Source of the DNA: Apostichopus japonicus
Taxonomy: Eukaryota; Echinodermata; Holothuroidea; Aspidochirotida; Stichopodidae
Length of the DNA: 64,000 nucleotides
Direction: 5' to 3'
Assembly: GCF_037975245.1 (NCBI RefSeq)
Contig: NC_092576.1
Coordinates: 45,686,111-45,750,110, forward strand
Shown here: piece after piece, positions 47,880 to 60,511 of the stretch
Numbering within the stretch: position 1 is the stretch's first letter
Layout: the number at the start of each line of letters is the position of its first letter
Notes under the pieces: generated by a model
The model's database searches: none
Told to the model about the DNA's origin: nothing
What the model saw: only the letters and a program-made list of their open reading frames with translations
Program-made: the position numbers and the translations under genes

Positions 47880-50800
47880 TTTTCCTTATTCAATCAACTG
47901 GATTGAAAATGTAAATTACTTCATGAGCACATGATATGCTTTGTTTGATGTATATAACATTAATGCGATAAGTTTTGTTCTAAGCATCCATATCAATATA
48001 TATTGGCGATATTCTGAGTTACCGGGAAAAGAACCATTTAAAAAAAAAAAAAAAACTTTTCCTCTTCAAGAATTGTTTGATCTTCTAAGCATAAGAACAC
48101 TCAACTTTTAGAATAACACCAAGGGCAACTGAATTATTTCCTTAAACCTTCGCTAAGGAAATGTTTATAAAGGCTACCATGCGTCTTGTATTCGTACCAA
48201 TTCATTCTTTTTTGTATCCAGGAAAAGTATTTTTGAGCCTGAGAATATTACTTAAAGGCGTATGAGTAACATATGAGTACTTTTATGTAACTCATATTAT
48301 TCAGGACACGCCTTCTGATTGGTGGCTAACAAATAAACGCCCAGTGTAACGATCACCTTTAATTAGAAGTGACCAATCAAAATGTGACATTACTGATATG
48401 AATGGCGTACTTCAGATTTGTAAACCTGACAAGTCCTGTAAGCAATCATAACATCGTCGCTTCTTTATTCTTGATCTACCAACCATAACCACAAAACATA
48501 ATGTTGAGTTTAATAGAGCCCTCTCATAGAGTGTATTAAATACTGATCTGTGTTCCTCTATTTTACGTCGCTATTATAGAAAAGCAAAAAAAAATTAAAC
48601 ATAAACATAAACACGTCCTATACCATATGGAGTTTACTATATTTTCCTTCATAACCAACATGGTATTACCTATTGTATGTTTCTGTTTATTGTATGTTTC
48701 TGTTTATCTGATATTGTTGCGTACAAGTGACTTTACAGGTATTCAAATGCGGTGAGAGGAGGGAAAATTCAACTTATCCACCGAATGTCTAGCAGCTTGA
48801 ACTTTGTTGAATTGACCACATGCGAATAAAGGGTTTTATAAAGGAAGGTGACTGTAATGGAACCATAGCTGTCTCCTTCAATTAAGGGGGTATAGGGGTT
48901 TTATGCAAGAAAACAGTTAACTTTTAAACTTCAATTGGTGTATTCTAATTCATATTTCGATATTAATGTTTGGTCTATATTAGTAGAATAAACCCCAAGA
49001 TTGTGCAATACAAAACACCATTATTTCCTTCGCAATTGACCTGAAACTTAAAGGAGACCCATTTTCGAATGAAGTTTTTTATAAACGGGTGGAGCTGCCG
49101 TGGGTTCATTGAAGCTGAATATCATGTTTTGGATTTAGGAATACCATACAAAACAAATGCAAGCTGAGACGTAAAATTGTGTATTTTGAGGCATATTTAG
49201 ACTAAAAATAATCTATAATCAGCAGCTATGTTCACGACGCTTAAACGATCACATATGTGGGCTTATGGCTTATAACTTACCAGTCGGGTGGCTTCCAATT
49301 CAACAATTTAACTCAAATTTTGAGTCTGAAAAATTTAGGAGGTCATTTCAGATGGGAAAATCGTAGATTGCTCTTTGATGGAAAACCTACCTTACTATGA
49401 CCCTGCCGAGTATCGAACCCAGAGCCTACCAATTGCTAAGCATCATTGCTTCAAATGCCACCGCTGTTTTCCACTTGGCCACAACACCTATAGAGTAGGT
49501 ATACATACTATTAGTCCTAAACTAAAGGTTGGCTTATAATGATTTATGTGATATATGTCCATTTTTTACCCGGCTGAATCCAAACTTGAAGTTCATGGGA
49601 GGGGATCATGCACCGTATTTTTGCGGACGCGTTGTCTATCTGAACTGCTCATTGTAGCATTATATGCTTTATACTTTTTACATTATATTTGTGTAGTGTA
49701 TCTTTGGAGTTACGCAATCATCGAAAAGAAACATCATCTGTGCAGATTATTGTTTTCTAAGGTTGTATTTTCTTGTGTTTAAATATTACTAAAGACGTTA
49801 AACGCTGGGAGTTATTTGCATTTAGGAAAGCTTAAATTTCAGGAAGTTGTTTTTTGGATGATATCTTCTTTTATTTCTAGATGACAACACATAAATTGAA
49901 GAATGTGCATCATGGATTAAATAGCAGTAATCGCCGACAGAAAGAAAGAAAACAGAAATACTGGAACTGATGGTTAAACGAAACTAATTCGTCGCCATGG
50001 TGACGACTGTTAAAGACGAGCAGTGGATTTGTTGTTGAAACACAGAACAATATCCATATACTATGTTTTTATATAAGCAAGAAAAGAACAGAATATTGGA
50101 AAGATGAAATTTTAACAATTCGCAGATCGATTTACAAGCATAAAACCTTGGAAAATCCCGAATTACTTTGAAAGGATTTATGATCGATGCAATCTTATCT
50201 AATATTTTTTTGAAATGTTCATTCAAAACGTATTTGTAACAAATCAACGTCAATAGATCGTCTTCGTTTCTTGTAGATGATTTAGAGATTAACTTAATGT
50301 GGAACTTGTATTTGTAATTTCCGTCACAGAGTACCGTACAACGCGCATTATGTACATAAGCATTATATATGAAGTTAAATCGGAATGTTCATGTCAGGAA
50401 ATTGTTTTTAATTACGTGCATATATCTTCCGTATATAGTCTACAAATCTAAGCGTTCAACAGATAATAAAGAAAACATTAAACACATTTTACCCATCCAG
50501 CAATGCAATAATTACAGTACATGGAATATTTAACCTAGCAGAATAAATAAACAGTATTAGAAAGTAGTACGACCATTCCCAAGAATAACTTTTTTTTTTT
50601 TTCTGACATTTGTTCTATAGTTATTTTTCGAATTTGATGTTTCTTTTCGAACAAAAACGTTTTTTTTATGAAGCACTCGCTTAGTAAAGATAACATATAC
50701 ATGACTACAGGATACATCTTGTCTTTCTTTATATAGTTGCTAAAGTTTCTTAAAAAAATGTGTTTTTTAGTCATATGACACTAAAAGGTCTATCATAAAA

Positions 50801-50960
50801 ACAGTATGTTCTATATATAAATCACATAAATGCGAATATTATTTATAGATTTGCTTCTTGTGTTGGGTCATATGACTAAAACTAACAAACTCAAGATATT
50901 AAGAAGAATTACGCTTTAATATATCTAATAGTTTTAATATTTAACATTGTGCATACTTTA
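47880..50960. other. Stretch between the Ig exon and the linker exons
   Basis: No transmembrane or Ig exon could be found on the minus strand, which leaves open whether the Ig exon belongs to the DED-like/LRR gene. It contains a SINE head (49398-49488) and A/T runs. Confidence 0.45.
49398..49488 (-). mobile_element. tRNA-like SINE head
   Basis: The minus strand has an A box tggccaagtgg (49471-49481) and a B box ggttcgatactc (49408-49419). Spacing is 50-60 bp and there is no cloverleaf with a usable anticodon stem. It is read as a SINE relic and not a functional tRNA. Confidence 0.55.
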
Positions 50961-50965
50961 CTAAC

Positions 50966-51284
50966 CTTGTACGTGTAAAGTGTAATTCTTTGTAACTACA
51001 GAACCACACATACACTGATATGTTCCTTCGTGTGGTAATCTTACTGGGTTGATTATCAAAGAATTGTCATCGGAGAGAGAAATGCTTCCATTGAATTCCT
51101 TAAACACAGTGATCTTGTTGAAGAAAAGTATTTTGTCTTCAAACTTCCAGTTATGGTGTTCACCGGGCTCGCAACAGTTTTCAAAGCAGATAAATTTGGA
51201 CAGTTCCGAGACGTAATGATATTCATCGCAGACAACTTGAAAAATTGCAGTAAGTAAATAAACGAAAGATACATTTAATAACAT
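50966..51284 (-). CDS. Signal peptide plus single Ig domain exon
   Basis: The exon starts with ATG at 51282-51284 and encodes a signal peptide (MLLNVSFVYLLTAIFQVVC). An Ig domain of about 85 residues follows: Cys in FICFE, Trp in HNWKF, then SLIINPVRLPHEGTYQCM with the D/E-x-x-x-Y-x-C signature and closing strand NYTLHVQ. It ends in phase 1 at donor gttagt, so more exons follow. The SLxIxxVRLxHExxYxC block closely matches the third Ig of the plus-strand receptor, so the two share Ig modules. It is either the 5' exon of the DED-like/LRR gene (next compatible exons 46901, 46041, 45622, all phase 1) or a separate secreted or membrane Ig gene. Confidence 0.8.
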
Positions 51285-51299
51285 TTTGAGAGCATTTCA

Positions 51300-51680
51300 T
51301 GGAATTGACACTGAAAACAAAATATACACTGAAAATTCTAATATTTCATTATGACATATTTTGAAGTTCGGAAAAAAGATATACAACTGTCCTTGAGTCA
51401 AGCGCTCTCTGAAATAAAAACAAATCCTACGGAGTCCTTAACAAGCCGTTAGGTGTATGATTTGTTTATTGATATTCAAACGTAACATTGAGCAGGTTAT
51501 TTGAATTCCATTGCGGTATAATTGCAATGTTAGTGGAGCCTATTGCAGCCCAGTGCACATTAGTACATACCAGTCTTAAGATGGGACTGAGTAGAGTGTT
51601 ATGTGATACATTGCAGAGTAGTACATAAGACTACGTGGAAAGTACAATGAGTGTTGTGTAGTATACATATCCGCGCAGGA
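51300..51680. promoter_or_regulatory. Presumed 5' flank of the minus-strand Ig exon
   Basis: Between the Ig start and the minisatellite. No TATA box or other element is clear enough to place; the label rests on position only. Confidence 0.25.
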
Positions 51681-51689
51681 CTTTGCTGT

Positions 51690-52030
51690 GGTAGGACGCT
51701 TGGGCTAGGACTGTGGTGGGAAGGAAAATGGTGGGTAGGAATTTTGGGTAGGACTTTGGTGTGACAGGACTGTGTGGTAGGACTTTAGTGGGGTAGGACT
51801 GCGGTGGGTAGTACTGTTGTGGGGTAGGACTGTGGCGGGGTAGGACTGTGGTGGGTTAGGACTGCGGTGGGTAGGTCTGTTTTGGGGTAGGACTGGTGCG
51901 GTAGGACTGTAGTGGGGTAGGACTGTGGTAGGGTAGGACTGTGGTGGGTAGAGCTGCGGTGGGTAGGGCTGCGGTGGGTAGGGCTGCCGTGGGTAGGTCT
52001 GTTGTGAGGTAGGACTGTGTTGGAGAATCA
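51690..52030. repeat. G-rich minisatellite (gtaggactgtggtggg)
   Basis: About 16 units of ggtaggactgtggtggg type, 18-21 bp long. The complement gives an open proline/tyrosine-rich frame (YPPQ repeats), which is a by-product of the repeat. It lies between the two divergent receptor genes. Confidence 0.93.
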
Positions 52031-52039
52031 CTGGTGCGG

Positions 52040-53170
52040 TACTCTTGTGGGCGGCTCAGTCCGTTTGTAGCCTACTTTTTTCAATCAAATGGCGGTCAGT
52101 AGTACTGGTTAACCATAAACTAAGTGTGGTTGTTGTACTAACATTGTGTACAAGTATGAGACAAACTGAGAGCCTTAATATTAGTTCATAGTAAATGTGA
52201 CCTAAACGTCTGTCGCCTAGAATTTAATTGTCTCTTACATAATCGAGTACTTTATCATATTAAACAAGATCTATAAACATTTCATATGAAATATATGTGT
52301 TCTTTCCCTTGATAGTTTGTTATATGGACTATGATGGTAGAAGACCAAAAACCGCATGGCTTTAACAGACACAAGATATGAATAAAAAAAAGTTCTGCTT
52401 AAGCTGTTTCACAGTGAGGTAAGGAAATACTTTAGTCTAAAATGTCTTCATTGTAAAAGTAAAATAGAAAGTATTAAGAATCTATTGTGACCACACAAAA
52501 GAGTTGTACGATGCATCGATTACTCATACAGAAATAGGTTTCGAAGTTGTGTGAATATACTTGTTATTTGCATATAAATATGTTAACCGCACAAAGGAAA
52601 AATTATCTCTTTGAAACTACTAATTTCAGTTTCAGATCATTATTACTCGAGTGGATGAAGAAAATGAAATAGAAAGAAATCGTGCCCATATATGGCTGCA
52701 ATCATCGTGTTAATCTTATCACAAATAAAATCAAGTATCAATTAACAATATACACGCTCTGGCCTAATTTCAAACACAGGAAAGTAATTTGATTGCTTGA
52801 GTTCATAGCTTTAACTTCTGTGTCATATTTTGTAATATAGCAATTGCTAAGCACCACCAGTGATGATCCGATTGTCAAAGTTGAGTGTTTATTGCTTGTT
52901 TTGTCCAAAAAAAAAATTACATTTAATCTCAGCCTTTTAATTTTAAACTGTGATTATGTTCCTAAAACAATGAATGCTCAACATAAATGAGACAGACCCT
53001 GATAGCAACAACAATTAACAAAATTGGGAATGATAAGGATATTCTACTCGGTCAATACTTACCATTCTCGCTGTTTCTGTATGTGTCACGTTGCTTCGTA
53101 TATGCATAGTTTTGGTATGAAATGTGCCTTGTAATATATACGTTAAATGTAGGAGACACAATAGCTTATT
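52040..53170. other. Intergenic stretch between the divergent genes
   Basis: AT-rich with no supported exon on either strand. Confidence 0.4.
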
Positions 53171-53199
53171 TATAATGTAATACACACTGTGGTGTGGTT

Positions 53200-53530
53200 G
53201 CGTCGCATTGCGACACTTTGCATGTATATGTTATGTAGTTTGTCTGGTTTATGAATGTGGCACGTTCCTTTGTAGGCATAATTATCATACAATCAACTAG
53301 TTATATGTCTGTGACACATTGTGTGGTATGTCTTCATGTCGTGTAATGTACCTGGTATATGTGACACTTTGCCTGTTTATGTTATGTAGTTTGTCTAGTA
53401 AATGAATGTGGCACATTACTTGGTAGGCATAATTATCCCACAATAAACTAGTGATGTGTTTGTGACACATTGTGTGGTAGGTCTTCATGTCATGCAATGT
53501 ACCTGGTATATGTGACATATTGCCTCAATA
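53200..53530. repeat. About 151-bp tandem repeat, two copies
   Basis: ttatgtagtttgtct occurs at 53231 and 53382, followed each time by gaatgtggcac, taggcataattat, gtgacacattgtgtggta and aatgtacctggtatatgtga. Related words (catgtaatgt, acctggtagatgtg) also build the 91-bp array in intron 1 of the plus-strand gene. Confidence 0.85.
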
Positions 53531-53539
53531 TGTCATATT

Positions 53540-55070
53540 ATATACCCAGTATATTAGATTGACGTATTGCCGACTTGGTAGGCCTATTCATTGTGTATTA
53601 CACTTGATATATGAGAGGGCCAATGTTTTGGAGTGCAAAACATGTATGTTATGGGCCTTGTAAGGAAACATATAAACTGATTTATATCATGCAATGTTCC
53701 TAATATGAACATGTGAGACAACGTTACAGCGGGATATTGTTCAGGACCTTCACGTGGAAAATGTAATGTTATTTCTCGAGAAGACTAGTCCACTTCTCTG
53801 CCAAATTTTCACATATGACATTTTTGTCATTAAATTCGAAACCTGTATATCTGCGTCCTGTGTGTTACACTATATACCGTAGGTTCAGCATACGAAGAAT
53901 AATACCGTTGATGCTTGTTTGTGATAAACTCATATTTGTTTACTGACGAATTGACGACCAGACTGAATCACAAACTGTATGCACGTAGTATATCGGTATA
54001 TTGATATTCGTTTACAAGTGGTATCAGATAAAAGGTCAGATCAAAGTCTAACAACGTTTATCTATACCTGCGCCATTTTGTTCATACAGCTTATGAAGAA
54101 GTTATTCTCATGATATGTTCCTTCTAATTGAGGTAAGTTTACAACTGAAACATAATCTAAAATTACTTGTATCGAACGATGAATGTATTCAATGGTGTCT
54201 TCTTTAATAATTGATAATAGATTACATTTATAAAGCGCTGAAAACAGCGTTTCAAAGCGCTAAATACAGTTCGTAACAGTTTGTAACTTTTACAGTTCGT
54301 AACTAAAAGAACATGATGCGATACATAGTTGCACTGTCGTGTGCTTTTCAAGTTAACATAAAGCATCGTGCTGGCTTTAACAATGTGGTGACAATCCTCT
54401 TAAAAATTGAAAATTCATAGTACTAGTAAGCTGGTATCTCAAATTTTAATTTTGTGTCTTAGCAAATGATATTGAATTATTTTTTTTTAAATGAATAGGT
54501 ATCAGTAATAATCAAATGTGTAAAATATTGACTTTCAGCACCCTTTATTCTTTTGGTGATGTGATTCTGATATGTTTAATTGCTATCGGAGGTTTGAAGC
54601 TGACCCTGGACTGGGAGAAGCTAAATATATTAGTCAAACAATGGTTTCCTTCATTTTGGCAACGTTCATTAAGCATAGTGACAGCAACAAGTATGTCTAA
54701 CAACCATACCAATTATATATAAATAACGTAAGCTAAACTACTCAGTAACTTGTGTTAGTGTATATGTGATTTTGCTCTCAAAGCATTATTGCGATTACCG
54801 TTCATATTTGTTAAGGCTATTAGGTTTTCTACTAATTTACTATTGCTATGTTAGTGGTTTTGATATATTCAATAAAATGAGATGATATGAAATGAAATCC
54901 ATGTAAAATACCAATAGGATGGTTTATACTTTGCAGTCTCTTCGGATGGGCAACGGTCGCTTATATTTAAGTTTAATGCACCTGTTAAAATATGTAGTGT
55001 CGAAGTAGAAGATGTTACTCTGATTACTTCATTGCGTCTCACACACATGCATGTTTTATTCTCTTTTTCC
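53540..55070. other. 5' flank of the plus-strand receptor gene
   Basis: Contains a SINE-tail relic (54205-54270, tttataaagcgctgaaaaca). A possible acceptor tctctttttccag ends near 55073, so the receptor's start exon may be preceded by a non-coding 5' UTR exon. No promoter motif is clear. Confidence 0.4.
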
Positions 55071-55099
55071 AGTTGTAGTTTTGTCCGAAATATAGCGAG

Positions 55100-55160
55100 A
55101 TGTTGAACGGAGCAGTTTTTAAGGCATTTATTCTTATCCTCATATTGAACTATTTCTCCG
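55100..55160 (+). CDS. Receptor exon 1: signal peptide
   Basis: ATG at 55100-55102, [20 protein letters not shown], ending in phase 1 at gtaagt. A charged residue followed by a hydrophobic stretch and short polar end fits a cleavable signal peptide. Confidence 0.85.
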
Positions 55161-58100
55161 GTAAGTTGACCTCCAGCAGTATCTTATATTAAGAACTACG
55201 TTATGTTCTAAATTGTTCAAGAATGGATTATGTAATGTTCTTGTTATATTACAGACAATGCATTGAGCTACTACAATGTGCATGGTATAGGCCACGTAAT
55301 AATTACGCTATATTTCATGTAATGCCCATGATGTATGCTAGTTAATGTACTTGATAAATGTGTTGTTATGCTCTCGGTACACCGTATGTATTATATATGT
55401 TATATACCATTTATTGTCCGTCATGTATTATAATAAATGTACACTGCATTGTTTGTTATATTCATGGTATGTCTTATGTAATATGTTTATTATATTTCAT
55501 GTAATGTCCCTGATGTATGTAAGTTAATATACCTGGTAGATGTGTTGTTATGCTCATGGAATACCGCATGTAACACGTGTGTTATATTTCATTTAATGTC
55601 ACTGGTGAATGTCATTTAATATACATGATAGAGGGGTTGTTATGTTTATGACATACCGTGTATAATATGCCTGTTTCATCCCATGTACTGTCCCTGATAT
55701 TTGTCAGTTAATGTGCATGGTAGATGTGTTGTTATATCATGATACACCGTATGTCATGCAATATGTATACTATGCTATGCGCTCTACCAGTAATACCACG
55801 CTGTAGATCTGGTAAAGTCCATGCGATATTGGGGGTATGCGCCATGTACTATACCTGATATACGTTTCTTAATGTCGGTAGTCTAGTTCATATAATTCCT
55901 GTTGAATACAGCATACATGGTAGATGATATATCAAGTAATGTGCACGTATAGTGCTATATAATCTACCAGGTATTATCATGTTCATGATATGATTTATGT
56001 AACGTTCAGATTATAAATCATGTAATGTGTATAGCACATATAACGTATCCGGTATTAGTCATAAGATTTGCCTTACATATCCCATATAAAGTATTTGATG
56101 GAGTCGTCGTATGTATTAAGTAAGATATCGTGTAAGTTACTTAAGGTGTGGTTTTCACTGTGTTATAAGCAGAATAAAGGACAGTGGTCCTCTGTGATAT
56201 CATGCCAATAGGTCTCTAGGTTCTGTACAAGTATATTGTGTACGTAAAATGTCACCCGTGCATATAATGGCATACATCCGTTATGTCTTATAACAATATG
56301 TGTATAATATGCTGTAACCCTCACCCGAACCAATGCCTCTGGTTTGTGAAATGGATAAACATTTAATGTGATGCATGTAACTTCTCCAACGTGGTACAAT
56401 ATGTTTCAGTTTAATGGATTAAAAGGCTCACGTTGTTCCCTCTCCAATGAAGCACACGTAGATCACATGCCTAACTGACATATCTCTCTTGATTATATTT
56501 CTCTGTTCTCAGTTTTATCTGAAGAGAAATGCCCATCTCCACAATACCTTGAGTTTGGAAAAGTAGGAGTCGTTTTCTGTGAATTTGAGACCGCAATTTA
56601 CAGCATCCACTGGTATGATACAGATGACGTCACTGCTTCGAAACCAACTATCGAAGTAGATAGCGATGGCACCATAGGTGGACCTGGTTTTACATCCGGG
56701 GAATACAACATTAACCCTGATGGATATCTGGTTGTCAATAACGTTTCTGTTCATCACGAAACAAAGTTTACAGTTACTAAATTCAAGTCTACTTCAGAAT
56801 TACCAATTGTACTTGTAATAGAGGTTAAAGTCATAGGTAAGCATTTCAGTAAGTGGCTATTGCTTCTCGGCCTTTTGGCTAAGATCATGTGTAGTATATG
56901 TTCCCTTTCGAGGGGAATGGTGATGCACACACGACGATGATCACACAGTCACAGTCTCGATTCAAGGGGACTGGGATTTTGAGCGGATCAGTCGGTTTGT
57001 TGTTAGGTATTTCGTGCCCAGGTTCTTTCCGGGGTGATTTTTCGTAAATAATATCAATTTTGAAATTTTATGAACAGTTCAAGTGGTTATTAAAATTACT
57101 GATTTCCTGTTTTTGTCATTACACAACATTTAAAAAATGTATCTGCTAGCATACTGTTCATCAGTAAAGATAATTCAGTCATTGTTCTAGTATTGATGAT
57201 GCGTTCTTTAACAGTAAATATTGTTATTTTTTTGTTTCTATACAATGTACAGTAATACCGGTTTTAGCTTATCCTGTTATTGACCAGTGTTCAACACAAG
57301 AGGAAACATGTTTCACTCGTCTTGGCTGGAATGAACAACTTACATGTAGAATAGCCGACGCCAGACCGCCAGTGAATTTATCATGGCATATGTTGACCAA
57401 GGCAGGACAGACATCTATCCCGTTTACACGTTTCATAACCAATGGCACGATAACCCAGTCATCATATGTTGAAGTAGCCGATGTGTTTGAAAAGTCACCG
57501 AGTGTGGTTTTGCTTGTTTGTAAAGCAGAAACCGACGCACCGTTGTTGAATCGTCCTGAGTCGTTTGTATTGGCTCAGAATCAAAATATCGATCTTATTG
57601 ACATTATCGTTTCTGACGTCATCGTTGAAAAGGGACAGTGTGTAAATCTTACTTGTTCCAATGCTGATATTGATATACTTGTCTGGGAGAAACGTGATTT
57701 AGAGAATAACTTTGAGACAATCGCATATTACATTAACTTTGAAACCTTGATTCATAAATCCCTAGATGAAAGTGTTGAAATTAGTAACCAAGGTTCTTTG
57801 GTCATACCCGACGTTCGTTTGGAACATGAAAGTTATTACAGATGCCTATACAACAACGGAACTGGAGATGTAGCTGCATTTAAAATAGCTGTATATGGTA
57901 AGAAAGCTGCCTTTAAAATGTATGTACATGGTTAGATTGCTGTATTAAAAATGCATGTCGATGTTAAGATAGCTGCATTAAATACATATCTATGGTAAAA
58001 TAGCTGCATTAAAATACATGTCTAAGGTATAATAGCTGCATTTAATATGCATGTATATGGTACGATAGCTTAGTATCAAAGTGTTCTTGCTGTGTCGAGG

Positions 58101-60453
58101 ATGATTGCTGAACGCTGTGTCCTAATGATATCAAACAAATATACAAACACGTGTATTACTGTAGCCTTTCATGTACTTTCTCAACAGTTTACTGATATAA
58201 TGTAATAATGTATGCAATGTGATGATCATCAGATATATTACAAATTCTTTAAGGAGTATACTACTTAGCATATTTAACTGAACAATAGAATGTGTCATTA
58301 TATATAATTTCGTGGTATGATAAGATCCATTTATTTTAATATTTCTGATCTTCAATGCAGTTAGTCCGTCGCCAGCTTATCCAGTAGTTGACGGGTGTCC
58401 ATCCGATCGGTACTGCACGTTAAATGTCGAACGGCAAGGAAATTTAACGTGTACAGTTAAAGGCATACGACCGGCCATTGAACTTCAATGGATGGTGCAT
58501 TATGAAGATTCTATTGATCAAATATCATTTCACAATCAACAAAGTAAAATATTAACTAATGACGGGACTTCAGATGTTATCCACACAACAGAGTACAAAG
58601 TTCGAGATACTGCCAGTGACAGAGTAACAGTGGAGTGTTACAGTATTGGTGCACGAAAAGATTCGTTGGCTTTGAGCACCACCATCGATCTACTGATTGC
58701 TCGTGGTAATAATATATAACATTTACTCAATATGAAATGTGTATTGAGATCCAGCAAACTTGTATAAGAATCAATTGTGTTCATTACAATATACGTACGT
58801 GTTTACCCTTCACTGCTACCCGACTCCGCCCTGGGCCTACCCAACCACGTATGACCAATCACCCGATACTCATGGCTCGTACAGTAACTACTGTTCATGT
58901 CCTGTAACACATGTTACGAACACAAAGTAGTAATTACTAGTGTACTGTTGTGGGACTTGAACGATAGTTGCTGTACCAGCCATGGAGTCCAAGTTCGTTA
59001 ATACGCGAAAATAAGGTCTCAACTTGGCTTTTGAATGCTATAAGTAGGCCTAGATGGATATACCCAAACATGACCTTTCTTCGTTCTCGGCATGAAAAAT
59101 TGGCGTAATTTAAAGGAGAGATGTCAACTGGAATCAAGCGGTATCGTACCTACTTTAATTCAAATACATAGCTAGTACAGTAACTACTGGTCCCACAACC
59201 GTGCATCAGTATTTTTAACACGATGAAATATGTTACATGTGTTACCAGTAGTTTTTGTACCAGCTACTGAGTATCAACCGGATCAATCAAACTGTCTGTC
59301 GTATACCAACCAGTGTAATTAAAGAAACATTCCCAGTTAATGTGATCTTTGTTATTTGTGTCTATCATCAAGTGAACAGTTATATACATTTTCAGCTTTT
59401 ATATTGAAGCAGTGTTCCAGTAATCACGCCTATTGTTTCTCCCTTTCATAGATGACGTCATACCAACGGCTAAAAATCAAAAAGAGACTGGATTCCCAAT
59501 AATAATCATCGTCATAGTACTTGTTGTTAGTTTTATTCTACTTGTAGCTGGGGTGATATTCGTCATAATAAGTGAGTAACTACACATGTTATTGCAATGA
59601 AAACACAAAGTCTATAAATGAGATAAAACGACTGTATGTACTTTCATTGTATATCTCAGTTTTTATTCATGAATTGTCGCAACATTGCACCACAATTACA
59701 GTTTGACGATGATTTCTAGTTGTGCGTATCACATCAACATAGCCTCACATGTATTAATTTACAAGATAAATTATCTAAGAATATATTTTGGCACGTTTGT
59801 TTGATCTAGTTGTCATCCTTGTGTTTTAATTTAACGAATCAATGTTTATTCATTGTTTAAATCACGTCACTAGGATATGATAATACTTTAATTTCATGTA
59901 ATATCTTCTTATTTATTAGAACTCCGGAGAAGACCCAAACCAGACACTTTGAGCAATGAAGAGGTAATACCAGATAATTATATTATCAAATTGATAAACA
60001 GTTGTCATAATGAATGTATTCTTTCTCGTAGAAGTTTGTTCGTTTAAGGTTGTAACAAACTGATAAAGTAAAAAGTTCAACCAAAACATGATCCAATTGT
60101 ATTAAAGTTATGATATTGATGTTGGCAATTGTACAGTAAAATACAATAGCAATATAAAGAATGGCAGCTGTTCATAGAGAAAGCATTAAAGTGTACCGTG
60201 TACGAGGAAAAACAAGCAGTAAAGTTATATTGCTATCGGTAAGTTAGCGTCGTGTGATAATGTAGCAAAAGCCACTCTTGTCAGATATATCAACTCTAAA
60301 GTTGTCAGACTGCAACTGTATTCTGCTTCATTGTTTTCTACCTTTGACTTTCTTTAGAATTTTGACCTGAAAGAAACATTACTAAACCAACCTGAAGGTA
60401 TGTTAATATATGTATGTATGTATATATGTTTATATATATATATATATACATAC

Positions 60454-60511
<58 letters not shown>

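Noticed and set aside
49398-49488. tRNA gene
   Set aside because: A and B boxes are good but no acceptor or anticodon stem forms; fits a SINE head.
51705-52031. Proline/tyrosine-rich minus-strand frame (YPPQ repeats)
   Set aside because: It is the translation of a minisatellite with a unit often divisible by three; no domain, signal or splice context.
54516-54722. 68-codon hydrophobic frame upstream of the receptor
   Set aside because: No fitting splice sites or homology; the receptor's own signal-peptide exon at 55100 explains the start better.
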